Shown here piece by piece: positions 12,180 to 24,181 of a stretch of DNA of 64,000 nt. The translations under genes and the position numbers were made by a program. The notes beneath the pieces are model-generated. The model made no database searches and was not told where the DNA came from. It was given only the letters and a program-made list of their open reading frames with translations. The stretch lies in the NCBI GenBank assembly GCA_946902985.2, contig OX336388.2:1217408609-1217472608 (forward strand), written 5' to 3'. This DNA comes from Meconema thalassinum. Its lineage: Eukaryota > Arthropoda > Insecta > Orthoptera > Tettigoniidae. Position 1 is the stretch's first letter; each line of letters opens with the position of its first letter.

Positions 12180-14752
12180 ATGTCTGCTGACTTGGAATCA
12201 ATACAAGAAATGTTTAAGGTGTTGAGGGAGACACAGAGTAAAATGGACAGGATATTGAGGCCTTGCACCAAGGAACTCATCAAAATCAGAAAACATTGGA
12301 AATACATATGAAAAAAATGCCAATGAATTAAGGAAAGAAATAGCCCAAGTTAGGGAAGATTGTAAGAATAGTAATGATAACACAAATAAGTTTTTGAGTG
12401 TGTTACAAAATAATTCAATATGTACTCAGAACACTTTATGTGAAATACGAACGAGTTCAGCTGCTATGAAGGAGACGTTGCAGACAACACAAAACACTTT
12501 AAAGGTAACACAGGATACTCTTGCTACATTGCAGGCTTCCATAGGTGAACTTCAAACCAGTGCAGATACATCACGTGATAACTATGTTCTTACTCAGCAC
12601 ACTTTAGGAGAACTTCAAGAGAGTGCAGCTACCACACGTAACACGTTAACCGAACTTCAAACAAGCTCAGCTACCACACGTAACACGTTAGCCGAACTTC
12701 AAACAAGCTCAGCTGCCACAAAGGAGGAGTTTGTTAAGTTAAGACAGGAAATGTTGCAACAATTAAACATAATCCAATCAAACAACGATGAAAGATTGGA
12801 ACAGTTAAAGGCTACTGTAAAATAACTGCAGGTAGAGGTAAGAAATAAAGCTGAGTTGGTGAGAGGAGAGATTGATATAGACATTGGTAAGGTTGTTAAG
12901 GAAAACATAGAAATTTTAAAGGTAGAATTAATTAGTGAGGGTCAAAAGCATTGTCAAATAAGCTAGTGTTAGCGGAATATCGTCTCAATAAAGACATTAA
13001 CAATGTTAAAGAGGATTATGATCAACAATTTAAAAGTATGCAAGCATATCATGATAAGGTTGTTGAGGAAATTAGGGAGAAAACGGAATCCGAATTGTCA
13101 GATGTCGCAACTAAACTTAGGGAAGCCGATTTAAAGACGGAAAATATTAAATCGGATTTGCAGTCGCAAATGAGTAGTGTAAACTCGGACTTACAAACGC
13201 AGGTTAACAACTTAAATTCAGATCTTCAAGTGAAGATAGCCGAATCTAGTTCTGGTTTAGAACGGAAAATGAATCAAATGGTAAACGATAAAGGTAAAAT
13301 AGAATTAGAGATAGACCTTATTAAAACTAAATTGCGAGAGGTTACTATAACTGGGAACACAAACACTACGAGGGACGAAACCGGTATCTTTACCGCAGAG
13401 AGGAGCGAATGTCGATCCACGCTGGAACGATTGGAAGCAGGGGATAACTTGAGAGAAACTCAATCTATTGGAGGGATAGAAACAGAAGAGGATACCAAGA
13501 ACGAACCAATTCGAACTATACCTCAGGATAGCACTAGTCGTGTGAGATATGACGCTCCGGAATTCTTTCCAAGTAGTGGAAGACCACTTATAAGAGAAGA
13601 AGGAAACAATAGGCAGAACGTTACTATCATCCGTAATATTGACCAAAAGCCTAGGCACTTTTCGGGAAATAACCAATTCACGCCCATAGAATTTATCAAC
13701 GACGTATCCGAATATTTTCTGGATAACCACATAGGGGAGGAAAGGCAACTACGAGTAGTTGAGAGGTTCCTAGACCATAACTGTTTACAATGGTTTAGAG
13801 CATTCAGGTGGACGTTCAGAACATTTGAAGAATTTGCTGAAGCATTGATAAGGCGATACTGGTCAATCGAGGATCAACAAAGTCTTAGGGCAGAGGCGTA
13901 CTCGAAGAAATATGCAAGTACTCATCCAACGAGGTACTCGACATACTTCACGTCACAGCTCGCAAAATTTCTGTATCTTCAACCTCCTCTATCAGAGGCA
14001 GAATTAGCGCAAACGATAGCAAGACAACTTCCGGCCGATATACATAGATATTAGGCATCGTCAGGAGTTAGTAATTTGAAGGATATGGATGAACTTCTTA
14101 GAAAACTAGACCATACGAGTAACAGTATCAATCCGACAGGAAGAAACACTCGCGGAGAACACAGGGAGGTTAATGCCGTCATGATTGATCAAGTCCAACA
14201 GACAGAAAATTCATCGAGAAGAGAAGGGAATGTAGGACCTATTCGCGACGGATATTATCAACGTCGAAACTCAACAGAAACGATAATGGATATGGAGATT
14301 ATAGACCCTATCGGCGATACCAAGGGAATAATGAATCGTATCAGAGGAGACGTTACAACAGAAACGATCAGTATCCACGGAATAACAATGGAAACTTCCA
14401 GAGAGATAATAGAGAAAATAGGGGATATAATCGTTACAAGAATTGGAACGATAGGAGTTATAATAGACCAGATTATGAGGAGAGGCATCGAGAATCCAAG
14501 GAGTACATACAGGGTTTGCGGGGGAAGGACGAAATAAGAGAAGTAAATGAAGATAGACCCAGGAATGATGATTCGCAACCTGGTACTAGTCAACAGGGGG
14601 GCAAAGGAGAAGGCCACCCTGAAGGGGAAAAAAACGCCAATGAACCGACGGAAGTAGGAGACAAGGATTCTGCACCAACTGACCTCTACATAATCAATGA
14701 AATCTACCAAACTACGGACGACGACTTATTGTTTTTAGGAAGAGAATTGTAA
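12180..14752 (+). pseudogene. Gypsy-B Gag with long coiled-coil N-terminus
   Basis: Structural Gag of Gypsy-B. I start it at the ATG at 12180, where the coiled coil begins. The N-terminal half is rich in heptad-like Leu/Thr/Gln/Glu repeats, including two nearly identical 42-bp units (12631-12672 and 12673-12714) that encode 14 residues around RNTLAELQTSSA. A capsid-like block follows near 13640-14050 (around RHFSGNNQF, LQWFRAFRWTF and EEFAEALIRRYW). The tail (14260-14560) is basic and rich in Arg, Asn and Tyr with no zinc knuckle. Breaks are a frameshift near 12290, TAA at 12823-12825, a frameshift near 12940, TAG at 14052-14054 and a frameshift near 14270. The final TAA is at 14750-14752. 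Confidence 0.75.
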
Positions 14753-14753
14753 A

Positions 14754-15388
14754 AAGAGAATTGCTATATTATTACCCATAGTAGAGATTGCTATTGAGGA
14801 GAAGAAATTTAAAGCTTTATTGGACACGGGAGCGTCTGCTTCGGTCATGTCGACACAGACGTATGATCAGATAAAAGATAGTGAGGAAGTTACTTCGATG
14901 CCTGTATCAGCTCTGAAAGTCAGGGAAATTTTCCAAGATAAATCAGTCAGATGCAAAATACAAGCTCTTATTGAATTTAATATTGGAGATCGTAGATATG
15001 AGCACATTTTCGTTATTATGGATAGGATAAATTTCGACGCAATCCTCGGGATGGACTTTATAGTCAAAGTGAGAGCCATCAACGATATGAAGAACAGGAT
15101 GATTAAGTTCAATGGGAATACTGATACTGAAGAGCCCGGAACGAAGGAAGAGGAAAACACTCCAGATGAGGAAAGCCGAGAGATGATATTGGAATATATT
15201 ATTAATGAAGTCGAAGCGGAAACGAGTCTGTATGCTAGGAAGATAGCAAGCTTTACTGAGATCGAGGGAGAATTTCAAGATATAATAAGGGAATTTAAGG
15301 ATGTGTTTGATGACAAGCTCCGTATCAGAGAAAACCGTATCCGATTCCCGAGAAATACCACTCATAAGTTGGAGAGATCATTAAGGAA
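14754..15388 (+). pseudogene. Gypsy-B retropepsin (protease)
   Basis: Start of pol, in the +1 frame relative to the end of gag. It holds a retropepsin with the catalytic LLDTGASASVMS motif at about 14817-14852 and the ILGMDF motif about 73 residues later, the usual spacing for a retroviral-type aspartic protease that cleaves Gag and Pol. An acidic linker and the N-terminal part of RT follow. It contains no obvious stop over about 200 codons. The frame breaks near 15370 before the RT palm. How Gag and Pol were joined in this element (+1 shift or later indel) cannot be told from one copy. Confidence 0.75.
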
Positions 15389-15975
15389 ATGGAGAAAGAT
15401 GGCATTGTGAGGAAACAGGCAACGTCGTTCATCAATCCGATTACAGTGGTCAGAAAGGCAAATGGCCAGTTAAGGCTTTGTCTAGACGCCCGCAGGATCA
15501 ATAGCTCGATATTACCGGAAAATGATAGACCACCTAAGATTAGAGAGCTGTTGAGACAGTTTAGGGGGAAATCAAGCTTTTCAAGTATAGATCTCACTGC
15601 TTCATTTTAACACATAGCGTTAACAGAGGTTTTAGTATGGCGTATACTGGATTTCTGTTTGACCAAACCAGTTACGTTTTCTGTAGACTCCCGTTTTGGG
15701 TTATAAATAGTGGCCCTGCTTTGATTTGAGCCTTGGATGGTAAATTGAGAGAAGAAGTAAAGAGGAACGTCATTTGCTATGTCGACGACCTCATCATATC
15801 TTCGACTACAGCAGAAGAACACATGGGTCATTTGAGAATGTTGCTAGAGAATCTGCGAGAGGAGAACATTAAGGTTAATATCGATAAGTGCCACTTCCTT
15901 CATGAAAGAATAAATTTTCTGGGACATTCGATCGACAAGGATGGATACCATCCGAACCAAGAGAAATTGGACTAC
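15389..15975 (+). pseudogene. Gypsy-B reverse transcriptase, truncated by LINE
   Basis: Palm part of a Ty3/Gypsy RT. Visible motifs are LRLCLDARRINS, then FSSIDLTASF with the first catalytic Asp, then a degenerate stretch with a TAA at 15608-15610 and a TGA near 15728. The YVDDL catalytic motif lies near 15780, followed by FLGHSIDKDGY. The frame then runs into the LINE near 15972. RNase H and integrase are absent. Confidence 0.8.
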
Positions 15976-18196
15976 GTTCTCTGCTGAGCTGGATAAATCT
16001 GTTCGCTGGATCCAGCCAAAGCACCAAAACTACAAACGATTTTTAGGTGCAGTAATGTCAGCAGCTAAGAAAAGCATGCCGAGAGGGTACAGGAAGGAAT
16101 ACATCCCTGGTTGGAGCGCAGAGAGTGAGGCACTTTACAATGATTTCCAACAAAGTGGAGACTTACATGTTGCTGACCAACTCCCGTCAAGTTTGGATGC
16201 TAACCGAAGTCAAAGATGGGCTGAAACTGTAGGAAATATGGACTTCACTCACTCCAGTCGAAAGGCATTGAGCCTCCTTAGAAAACTCGGAGAAAGCGCA
16301 CCAGTTGTTGAAAACCAGCCTGCGGTGACACCTGATGAAATAGCGTCTCACATCGTTGCAACATCTCGAGTTCCAGCAGATAAGAAACACACCAGGTACA
16401 TCAGACGGCAGCTTCGAGCTCTGAAATTAACAACACCTAGCAAATCAAACTACTCTTGTGCCTTCACATCTAACGAAATAGATGCCTCACTCAAGGATCT
16501 GAAGTCCGGTAAAGCTCCTGGTTTCGATGGAGTTCACCCAGAATTCCTCATACACATGGGTAATAATGCAAAGAGAAGGCTGGCAGAGTTCTTTACGGAC
16601 ATTTTAAACACTGGGGAAATCCCATCAGAATTCAAGAAGGCAAAGATAATATCTGTCCTGAAACCAGGAAAACTCTCTAATAGACCTGAAAGTTATAGAC
16701 CGATAGCTCTTCTTAGCTGCTGCTACAAACTGTTTGAGAGGCTTATCTTTAACAGAATTAACCCCACAATCTTGGCACACATTCCTGCAGATCAGGCAGG
16801 TTTTAGACCAAGTCGCAGCTGTTGTGATCAAGTACTATCACTCACATCATATATTGAGGCAGGATTCCAAAAGAAGCTTAAAACATCTGCTGCGTTTATA
16901 GACCTCACTGCTGCCTTCGATACTGTCTGGAGAGAAGGTATGATCTACAAGCTCCTCAAAGTCATACCCTGCAGAACCATCGTTCAGGTTATCAACAACA
17001 TGCTAAGTGACAGGAGATTCCAGGTGTACTCAGGCAACAGTAAGAGCACAGAGAGAAAACTCAAGAATGGTTTACCCCAAGGATCAGTTCTGTCCCCTCT
17101 ACTGTTCAATCTATACATCTCTGATCTTCCTGAGACAAATTGCAGGAAATTCTGTTATGCTGATGATCTTGCACTAGCCACACAGCACCAAGATCTCAAG
17201 AAAACTGAGGAAATCCTCACAAGGGACCTCTCCACTCTAGAGGTCTATTTCAAGAAATGGAGACTCAGTCCTAGTGCAAGTAAAACAGAAGTGTCATGCT
17301 TCCACTTAAATAACCGACTGGCTAACAGCAAATTGAACATAAGCTTCTGTAACCGAGTTCTTCGTCATAACTGGTTTCCTAAATATCTTGGTATAACCTT
17401 AGATCGCACTTTATCATTCAAACAACATCTATTGAACTTATCAAAGAAACTGAAAACTCGGAACAACATTCTTCAGAAACTGTGTGGGACCACTTGGGGA
17501 TCTACTGCAAGCACTCTACGACATTCTGCCCTTGGTCTGGTTTACTCCAGTGCAGAGTACTGCTCTCCAGTATGGTTAAATTGCCCGTATACCCGATAAG
17601 TTGACACGCAGCTAAACAACAGCATGCGCCTTATTTCGGGCACAATCAGATCCACGCCAATCCATTGGCTCCCGCTGCTCACGGGAATAATTCCACCTGA
17701 TCTGCGCAGATCGAAGGCCCTATTAAGAGAGTACCAAAAAATCTGCAGAAATCCTGAACTACCCATACAAGAAGACATCCCTGCACTCAATCTTCAAAGA
17801 TTGAAGTCACGCCATCCACCTTTGCGTGATGCTACCGACATGGCTCACAACAACTTCGACGCTGTGAAAGTTTGGAAAGACCGTTGGGAAACTTCCACAG
17901 ACTTGTCCCTACACAACATCTTTTCTGGTGCGCAAATTGCTAGTGGATTCCATCTACCACGCAGGCAGTGGGCCACTCTTAACAGAGTTCGGACAGGCCA
18001 TGGAAGATGCAGGGACTCACTCTACAAGTGGAACTGTTTAACGTCACCAGAATGCGACTGTGGTGCTCCACGGCAAACCATCGCTCATATCGTCGGCAGC
18101 TGCAAGCTGAGAGCCTACTCGGGTAGCTGGGCTGATTTCTTGATCCCATCAGAGGCAGCACTAAAGTGGATCGAAGGACTGGACATTTCTATTTGA
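15973..18196 (+). pseudogene. LINE reverse transcriptase ORF2 fragment
   Basis: This encodes the reverse transcriptase and C-terminal region of a non-LTR element, which would copy its RNA at a nicked target. RT motifs occur in order: APGFDGVHPEF, ESYRPIALL, QAGFRPSRSC, FIDLTAAFDTVW (motif A), GLPQGSVLSPLLFNLY (motif B), FCYADDLALA (catalytic YADD, 17156-17167) and YLGITLDRTLSF. The C-terminal part has a Cys/His group beginning CDCGAPRQT with a later His and Cys. One in-frame TAA at 17597-17599 is the only break seen; both sides are otherwise open. The endonuclease is missing by truncation. It resembles Jockey/I-group elements; the clade is not settled. Confidence 0.88.
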
Positions 18197-18265
18197 AATT
18201 GTTTCTTGTTATTGTATCATATTTAATTGTATATATGTTACTTATGCCATACGCTAATAATAATA
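15973..18265 (+). mobile_element. LINE (non-LTR retrotransposon), 5'-truncated
   Basis: A LINE inserted in Gypsy-B pol. It starts inside the second ORF, without the endonuclease domain, and ends with a short TAA-type tail at 18255-18267, typical of several insect LINE clades. No target-site duplication is seen. Gypsy-B sequence after the LINE is the 3' LTR, not the rest of pol, so a deletion went with the insertion or came later. The exact left junction is within a few bases of 15972. Confidence 0.85.
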
Positions 18266-19346
18266 ATTTTACTGTGTTGGATGACATTATTTCTTTCCAT
18301 TCTGGTAGGCTGTCGCGTTCTTGCAGATCATCTGTGTTGTTGATACTGGGTGCTCCAAAAGTTTAGTATTCAGGACGTTGATATTAATTTGTTTATTATG
18401 ATTGTTATTGTTTTTGAAGATTGGATAAAACAGGGGTTCAGTGGATAGCACTCTCATCTTCATTGGTCGGAATGCTAAACCATATTTTGCCCGATAACCT
18501 CGATGTTGATCACTGTCAGTGAGTGTTGTTGAATCAAAGGTCCCTATATAGATTAGTGGAGGAACATTGGTGTAGATAGTGTTCTAGAATGACACGTATA
18601 TGATAATATTAGGTATTTCTTAAATTTTTTATTTTGAATTAAAAGGTATTTCGATAATCCAATAAAGAATACTGTAAAGCTCAGGATCTATGTATAGAGT
18701 AAAAATATTGATACTGTAAATAGTGAGAGGCCGTCACTATTTAATTCTATTAAGGTAGTTGTTTCTTTTTTTTTCTTCATAAATTTATTTCTATTGATCC
18801 TGATAGAAAAGGCATAGCGATATGTTGCCATTTTATTTATTGTTGATTTTAAGTCGTTATTTATGTAATTTAACTGACGTTATGTTAGAGTTTGTGCCAT
18901 AAGACACGAATTGTAATGATTTGGTTATGGATCTTCGATTTGCTTATATCCATCGTTGCGGTGTCTACCTTTTTGAATAAAATTTGGGCACGCATTTGCG
19001 TATGCTTATACCATTTTCAATATACGCTTGCGTTATGATTTTTAGATAGTGGGAGGGTAGGATCATGCAATGGTTATTGTAGCGGCTTGAGCCATTTTAT
19101 CCGTTCCTTTGTCCCTGTTACGCCCTTGTGAATGAGAGTCTTGCGCTCAGGTGTGTGTGTTGTCGCTGATTCTGTGGAGGATTTTCCATTGCGTGTTGAT
19201 AATATCGCCTGATATGTGTCCACGATTTGCAGAGTGTGTGATGCCGGATATAACGGTAAGTATTATTAGCCGGGGTAATGCCGTTAGTATTTGATCTGCT
19301 GTTATCTTGGATTGTTGCATTCACAACACTGCTGAAATCGGGTACA
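18266..19346 (+). repeat. Gypsy-B 3' LTR, 5'-truncated
   Basis: This stretch matches 10423-11499 almost base for base, with small indels. It ends GGGTACA like the 5' copy and is followed by the GTAC target-site duplication. Its left end is the LINE tail. A minus-strand open frame at 19118-19405 crosses the LTR end and is not a gene. Confidence 0.88.
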
Positions 19347-19815
19347 GTACCAAGGAGGGAGGAGTGTGAGGGAAACAGGCAAAGGAACATACAAAAAAAT
19401 ACCAACCTAACAATGATACATTGCTTTCTTAGATATTAATTTTCTTGATGGAGTGATCTTCAAGGAGAAGCTAGCAGGCGATGATGACGACGTCTGGAGG
19501 ATTGGAATGATGAAGAAGTCCTCTTGAGAATGGAGATGTTAGCTGGAGATAGCGACGACATCTTGTGGCTGGATTGGTAAGGAAGCCCTCTTGAGCATAG
19601 AGATGTTGAGGAACTTCAGCAGTTAGCTGCTAGATGCCGCTAGGTTGATCATGGAAGTTATATCTACAACAAACTTACAAAGAAAGTAAGCAAGGTGCTC
19701 AAATAAAAGAACAAGTAAGAAATCACTCTTGGTGTTTGAGAAAAAAGGGAAGAAAGAAGTTAAGCAAAGAGCAGCGAAGGCTAACTCTGTCTTACCGTGT
19801 ATTCCAAAGAATACA
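19347..19815 (-). repeat. BEL 3' LTR, proximal 0.47 kb
   Basis: This matches 27832-28293. On the minus strand it begins TGTATTCTTTGG and contains the inverted pair GTGTATTC / GAATACAC. It is the first part of the 3' LTR, directly downstream of the end of BEL pol; the rest is at 5166-7623 beyond Gypsy-B. The purine-rich run at 19350-19370 is on the plus strand, so it is not the BEL polypurine tract. Confidence 0.82.
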
Positions 19816-19868
19816 CCAAGCTGGGAGGGGAAACACCAACAGAGAACAAGAAACACAATGTTAAAGAT

Positions 19869-21529
19869 TCAAAGGTAGGGGGCAATTAAAGAAAGCGGTC
19901 TTGTAATATGCGCATTTGTGGTCAAGATCTTGGCTACCCTATCTCGCCCATCCCTTCCCGGGTAACACTCGGTAACTCTACCGGAGATCCAGACCAAGGG
20001 AGGGGAAGCTTCTTTAACAAGGACCAAGTCCCCCACTTTAATGTCAGGATTTGAAAGAAACAACTTTTGTCTCTGTGCAAGGAAATAAGTATTCCAATTT
20101 CCACCTCTTCCAGAAAGAATTGCGAAGAGCTTCAAGTTTACGCCAAACAATAGGCAGGTTAGAGTCTCTATATGAGTTGGGAAGGGGAGGAGGGGAGGAA
20201 GGAGAAGTGCCTAGAAGAAAGTGACCAGGTGTCAATGGAAGCGGATCATCAGGGTCAGTAGAAAGCGCTGTCAGAGGGCGAGAATTAACAACACCTTCAA
20301 TCAGAATAGAGAGAGAGAGTTAAATTCCTCATAAGTTAGGATGCGATTACCTGACACCTTTTTTAGATGACGTTTGGTCAGCTTGACACAGGATTCCCAC
20401 CTACCACCGTGATGAGGGGCGTAGTGAGATATAAACCGCCATTTGAAACCCTTTGAGTAGGGAAAATTAGAAATCTGTTCCATGGCAGGAGAAGATGCAA
20501 GAGCTTTCTTCCACAAGGAAGCTGCGCCTTGAAAAGTGGAGGCGTTATCGGAGAACATCTCAGACGGAACGCCACGCCTAGCAGTGAAGCGAGAGACGGC
20601 TGACAAAAAGTAAGAAGTAGAGGCATTTGTTACTAGTTCCAGATGAATCGCGCCAGTAACCATGCAAACGAAAGAGAAACATAGAGTTTTCCAAACAATT
20701 TGCGTTTAGCTTCAGGGGAATTGCATTGATATTGAAACGGACCCATATAGTCCACACCAGTTAAAGCAAAAGGACGTATAGGAGAAGAGCGGAAAAAGAG
20801 TAGATCGCTCATTAATTGAGTATTGACTTTAGGTTTCGCTTTAAAGCAAGGAATGCATTTGTGAATCACAGAGGAAACTTCATGAACTCCATTTATGATC
20901 CAGTACTTTTCCCCTAATAAGCAAAGCAGTGTGCGTGTACCAACGTGCAGGTTACGATAATGAAAGTCACCTATGATTAAGAAAGTTACGTGATGTTCAG
21001 AGGGCAAAATAACATGATGCTTTTTGTCTTCAGAATGTGAAGAATGCGAAAGCCTACCACCTAACTCATTGCCATCAAGGAAGGGGGCTAAAGCGCGAAG
21101 ACGACTAGATTTAGGAAGATCTTTGTTAGCAGAGAGCAAAGACAATTCAGAAGAAAAGACCTCTTGCTGAGTTAGCTGCAAAACTTTAATAGTAGCGAGA
21201 TTTAATTCGTGATTGGTCAGACGAGGTTTAGGAAGAACAGGTTGATCAACAACAAGATATTTCCATCTGAGTAGATAGGCAAAAATTCGAAACAGTTTAT
21301 GAAAAGAAGAATAGCGTGCCAAAAAGGGAAACGAAGCGTTGGAAACAAGACACGAAGCAGATACTTTAGCGTCAGGCAAGTTGGAGTTTGTGACTGGAGG
21401 TTTAGAAGGCCAACAAGAAGAGTCTTCAATTAACCATGGGGGCCCATACCAGTACAACTGAGATGCTGCCAACTGAAAGGGTAAACAACCGCGTGAGATG
21501 ATGTCAGTGGGGTTATCAGCGCTGGGCAC
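19869..21529 (-). pseudogene. BEL integrase and C-terminal domain
   Basis: Integrase part of BEL/Pao Pol, which would insert the cDNA into the genome. From 21529 it has the PSADNPTDIISRGCLP block that links RNase H to integrase in this superfamily. An H2C2 zinc-binding region follows (HYRNLHVGTRT, then CIPC). The core has Asp in GVDYMGPF, Asp in SDNASTFQGA and Glu in APHHGGRWES, fitting the DDE triad. Then come TPGHFLLG and a DUF5641-like end with GRVTECYPGRDG. The frame shifts near 20650 and near 20300, where a GAGAGA run lies, and again near 20130. The protein ends at the stop at 19869-19871. Confidence 0.85.
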
Positions 21530-21951
21530 ATGTTTCCATTGACATCCAGAGGAAAGGGTTTGAATTCTAGGAACTCTGTTAGCAACACAGGTTTACCAGT
21601 GGGTGTCTTTTTTGTGATCCAAGAAATAGTAATCATGGAATCGCTCCACAAATATGTTTGCGAAAATACGACTTTTAAGACTTTCTGCAGTTTTTTGGCA
21701 AGTTCAGCGGCCATGAGTGCAGCACACAGTTCAAGCCTAGGCAAAGTAATAGTTTTAAGAGGAGCAACTTTAGATTTAGAGCAAACAAGGTTTGAAAATG
21801 ATGATTCATTTAGTGAATTGCGATAAACCAAATATGCACAGCAACCGTAAGCTTTCTCGGAGCTGTCGGCAAACACATGAAGGAAGAAAGATGTGTTAGG
21901 ATGAGCGTTAATTAAAATTCTTGGAATTTCAATGAGCGAAAGATCAAGCAA
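21430..21951 (-). pseudogene. BEL RNase H domain
   Basis: This domain would degrade the RNA strand during reverse transcription. It has the acidic residues in HVFADSSEKAYG, LPRLELCAAL and LWSDSMITISWI in the right order. It is separated from RT by a frame change near 21990 and from the integrase part by another near 21510. Confidence 0.82.
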
Positions 21952-22005
21952 ACTTTTACGAAAAGAAAGCCATCTATTCTGAAAAGAAAGGGGAACAGTT
22001 TAGTA

Positions 22006-22850
22006 CTATTCACATAAGAGCGACCATAGCTCTTGCATGAAAAGGTTGGCTATAACAATAACCGGAGCAAGGAATTGAAATGGATCAAACATTTTTGCAA
22101 TTTCCGAGAGAATTTGCCTTTTAGTGTTAGGGAGCTCTTCAGAAAGTGAGACTTTGTAGATGAGAGTATCAGTGAGAGTGCACAAGTGAACTCCAAGAGT
22201 TTTTATGGATTTAGGATCTCCACAGACATTGACGGAAGAGGGGTCTATATCTTCTATGGGAAACTGGGCAAGAAACTCATGGGAGTTGGAATTCCACTTA
22301 TGAAGTGGGAATCCTCCATTCTTCAACAATGCCTGAAGTTCTAGTGACACGAAAGGAGCTTCCTCAAGTGTCGGGAAGGACTGGAGATAATCGTCTACAT
22401 AAAAAGATGTAGTTAGTGCTTCAGAAGCTATAGAATCAAATAAATGACCATCTTGAGAGGCTAACATATGTAGGGATCGGATAGCAAGGAAAGCGGAAGG
22501 TTTTAAGCCATAAGTGGCCGTTTTTAAGCGAAATATTTTAATGGGCTTGCTGATTTCGTCGCGCCACAAGACTCTTTGGAGATTTTGTTGTTCGGGCTGA
22601 ATTAAAACCTGACGGTACATCTGTTTGATGTCCGCTATAACAGCTATGGGAAATAATCGAAAATTTAAGAGTATAGCAGATAAATCTGACTGAATAGTGG
22701 GTCCAGAGTAAAGAGTATCGTTAAGACTGTTGCCATTAACGTCAGGTGTTGACCCATTAAAAACGACTCGGATTTTATCCTTTACAAGAGGGTTTTTCCA
22801 CACGGGATGATGATTTAAAAAAACCGTTTCAATTGGGGGGGTGCAATTCG
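22006..22850 (-). pseudogene. BEL reverse transcriptase
   Basis: RT of a BEL/Pao element. Recognisable blocks are KIRVVFNGSTPDVNG, then PIAVIADIKQMYRQV with the first catalytic Asp, RVLWRDE, TATYGLKPSAFLAIRSL and FYVDDYLQS (near 22390), the catalytic motif. It follows the protease region after a one-base frame change at a run of seven C on the minus strand (plus 22837-22843). Its end is near 22006. Confidence 0.86.
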
Positions 22851-24181
22851 TCATCAGATTTGCTGACAACTTCCATATGATCTGAGCTTTCATACTCATC
22901 CATGAACTCTGTGTACTGTTGTATAACGAGGGGTTCTTTCTTGAATTTGCTCTCGATAGCAAAGAGAGCTTTTCGAGCTTTAGGTTGAGAATTAATAAGT
23001 TTGGGGGGATTGAGTAATCTTCGCATCTGAACAATGAACCGGCCTTCAGGAGAACGAGTGGTAGTGTTCAAGAAAAGTTGCTCACAGAATTCGTTTTCTG
23101 AAGAGGTTAAGTTAGGAGAATCAACGCTTTCAAGTCTCCAGAACTGTTCCAAATCAGTATTGGCGAAATAACATTGCGATGCGGGTTGGGGAGAATAATG
23201 AGGAAGTTGACCAGTAACGATCCATCCAAAATTATTGTCTCTGGCAACCACGTTTGAAGATAACTTACGAATTTGTTTACGAAGGCAATTCCAGAAAACA
23301 TTGGCACTAAAGAGTATGTCAATAGGGCCTTGTACATTGAACATAGGATCGGCTAACCTTAAATGAGAAGGAATATTCAGACCAGAGATATCGATGGAGT
23401 GATTAGGAGTATCCTCTCCGATACTGTTGAGGATGAGGCAATTAAGTTTTAGAAAGTTATTTCTGTGACAAGTGTCTCTTATGGTTAGTTTAGAAAACTG
23501 TAAAGCTTGTGATTTTACGCTGCTTATACCTGATACATTAATGGAAGTAGGGTTTACAGGTAGGCCTAGTTTTTTGATTAATGAATTAGAAACGAAATCA
23601 TGGGTTGTCGCCGAATCAAGAAGACCGCGTGCAACGACCCAGTTGCCAAAATTATCCTGGACTTCGATTTGGAAAGTGGACAATAGTACTTGGGCACTAC
23701 GTGTGGACTTGGCATTTTCAATGTAAGATGAAGCATTAGAACTGCTAGCATTGTCACTTTTCTGAGAAGTAGATGCGGCTGATGACCTTTTTTGATCATG
23801 ACGATGCAGTAAAGTGTGATGAGTTTTTTCACAATGAAAACAAAATCTGGTGGACTTGCAATTAGAAGCAGAATGCTTAGGTGAAAGGCAGTTGAAGCAA
23901 TGTTTATTCCGGGAAACTAATTTTCTTCTGTCGTCGACTGACAGTTCTTTAAAGGATTTACATAGATATAAGGCGTGGGAATCTTTGCAAAGTAAGCACT
24001 TTAATGGTAAGAGTTTACTCTTACGGGGTTCGCTTTGAGTGTTTAAAGCGAGAGAACTAGCAATGCGGCGTTCACTAGACCTAGTTGGGTAACCAGTGGC
24101 GTTTGACTTGAGTTTAGACGAGCTGGACCCGGGTTTTGGGGTACTAGAAGCTGAGCGTTCGCTTTTAGATTTAAGAGACAA
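22829..24181 (-). pseudogene. BEL Gag zinc knuckles and A17-type protease
   Basis: An open frame of 450 codons covering the end of Gag and the start of Pol. It has three Cys/His groups (CLLCKDSHALYLC, CFNCLSPKHSASNC and CFHCEKTHHTLLH). These are followed by a DUF1758/peptidase A17-like domain with the motif RGLLDSATTHDFVSNSL; DSA in place of DSG is common in Pao-type elements as I recall. The C-terminal part holds the connection to RT, including the FGWIVTGQL block. The frame ends eight codons past the slip point into RT. Confidence 0.85.

Larger units (their letters stand above)
7624..19346 (+). mobile_element. Gypsy-B retrotransposon with a coiled-coil Gag
   Basis: A Ty3/Gypsy-type element on the plus strand inserted in the BEL 3' LTR. 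It has a long 5' LTR region (7624-11499), leader, gag (12180-14752), protease (14754 onward), part of RT (to about 15972), a LINE, and the last 1.08 kb of the 3' LTR (18266-19346). The rest of RT, RNase H, integrase and the first part of the 3' LTR are missing, replaced by the LINE. Several frameshifts and stops disrupt gag and RT. Confidence 0.8.

Noticed and set aside
19350..19370. Purine run as a polypurine tract
   Set aside because: It is purine-rich on the plus strand, but the BEL element is on the minus strand, and the run lies inside the LTR.
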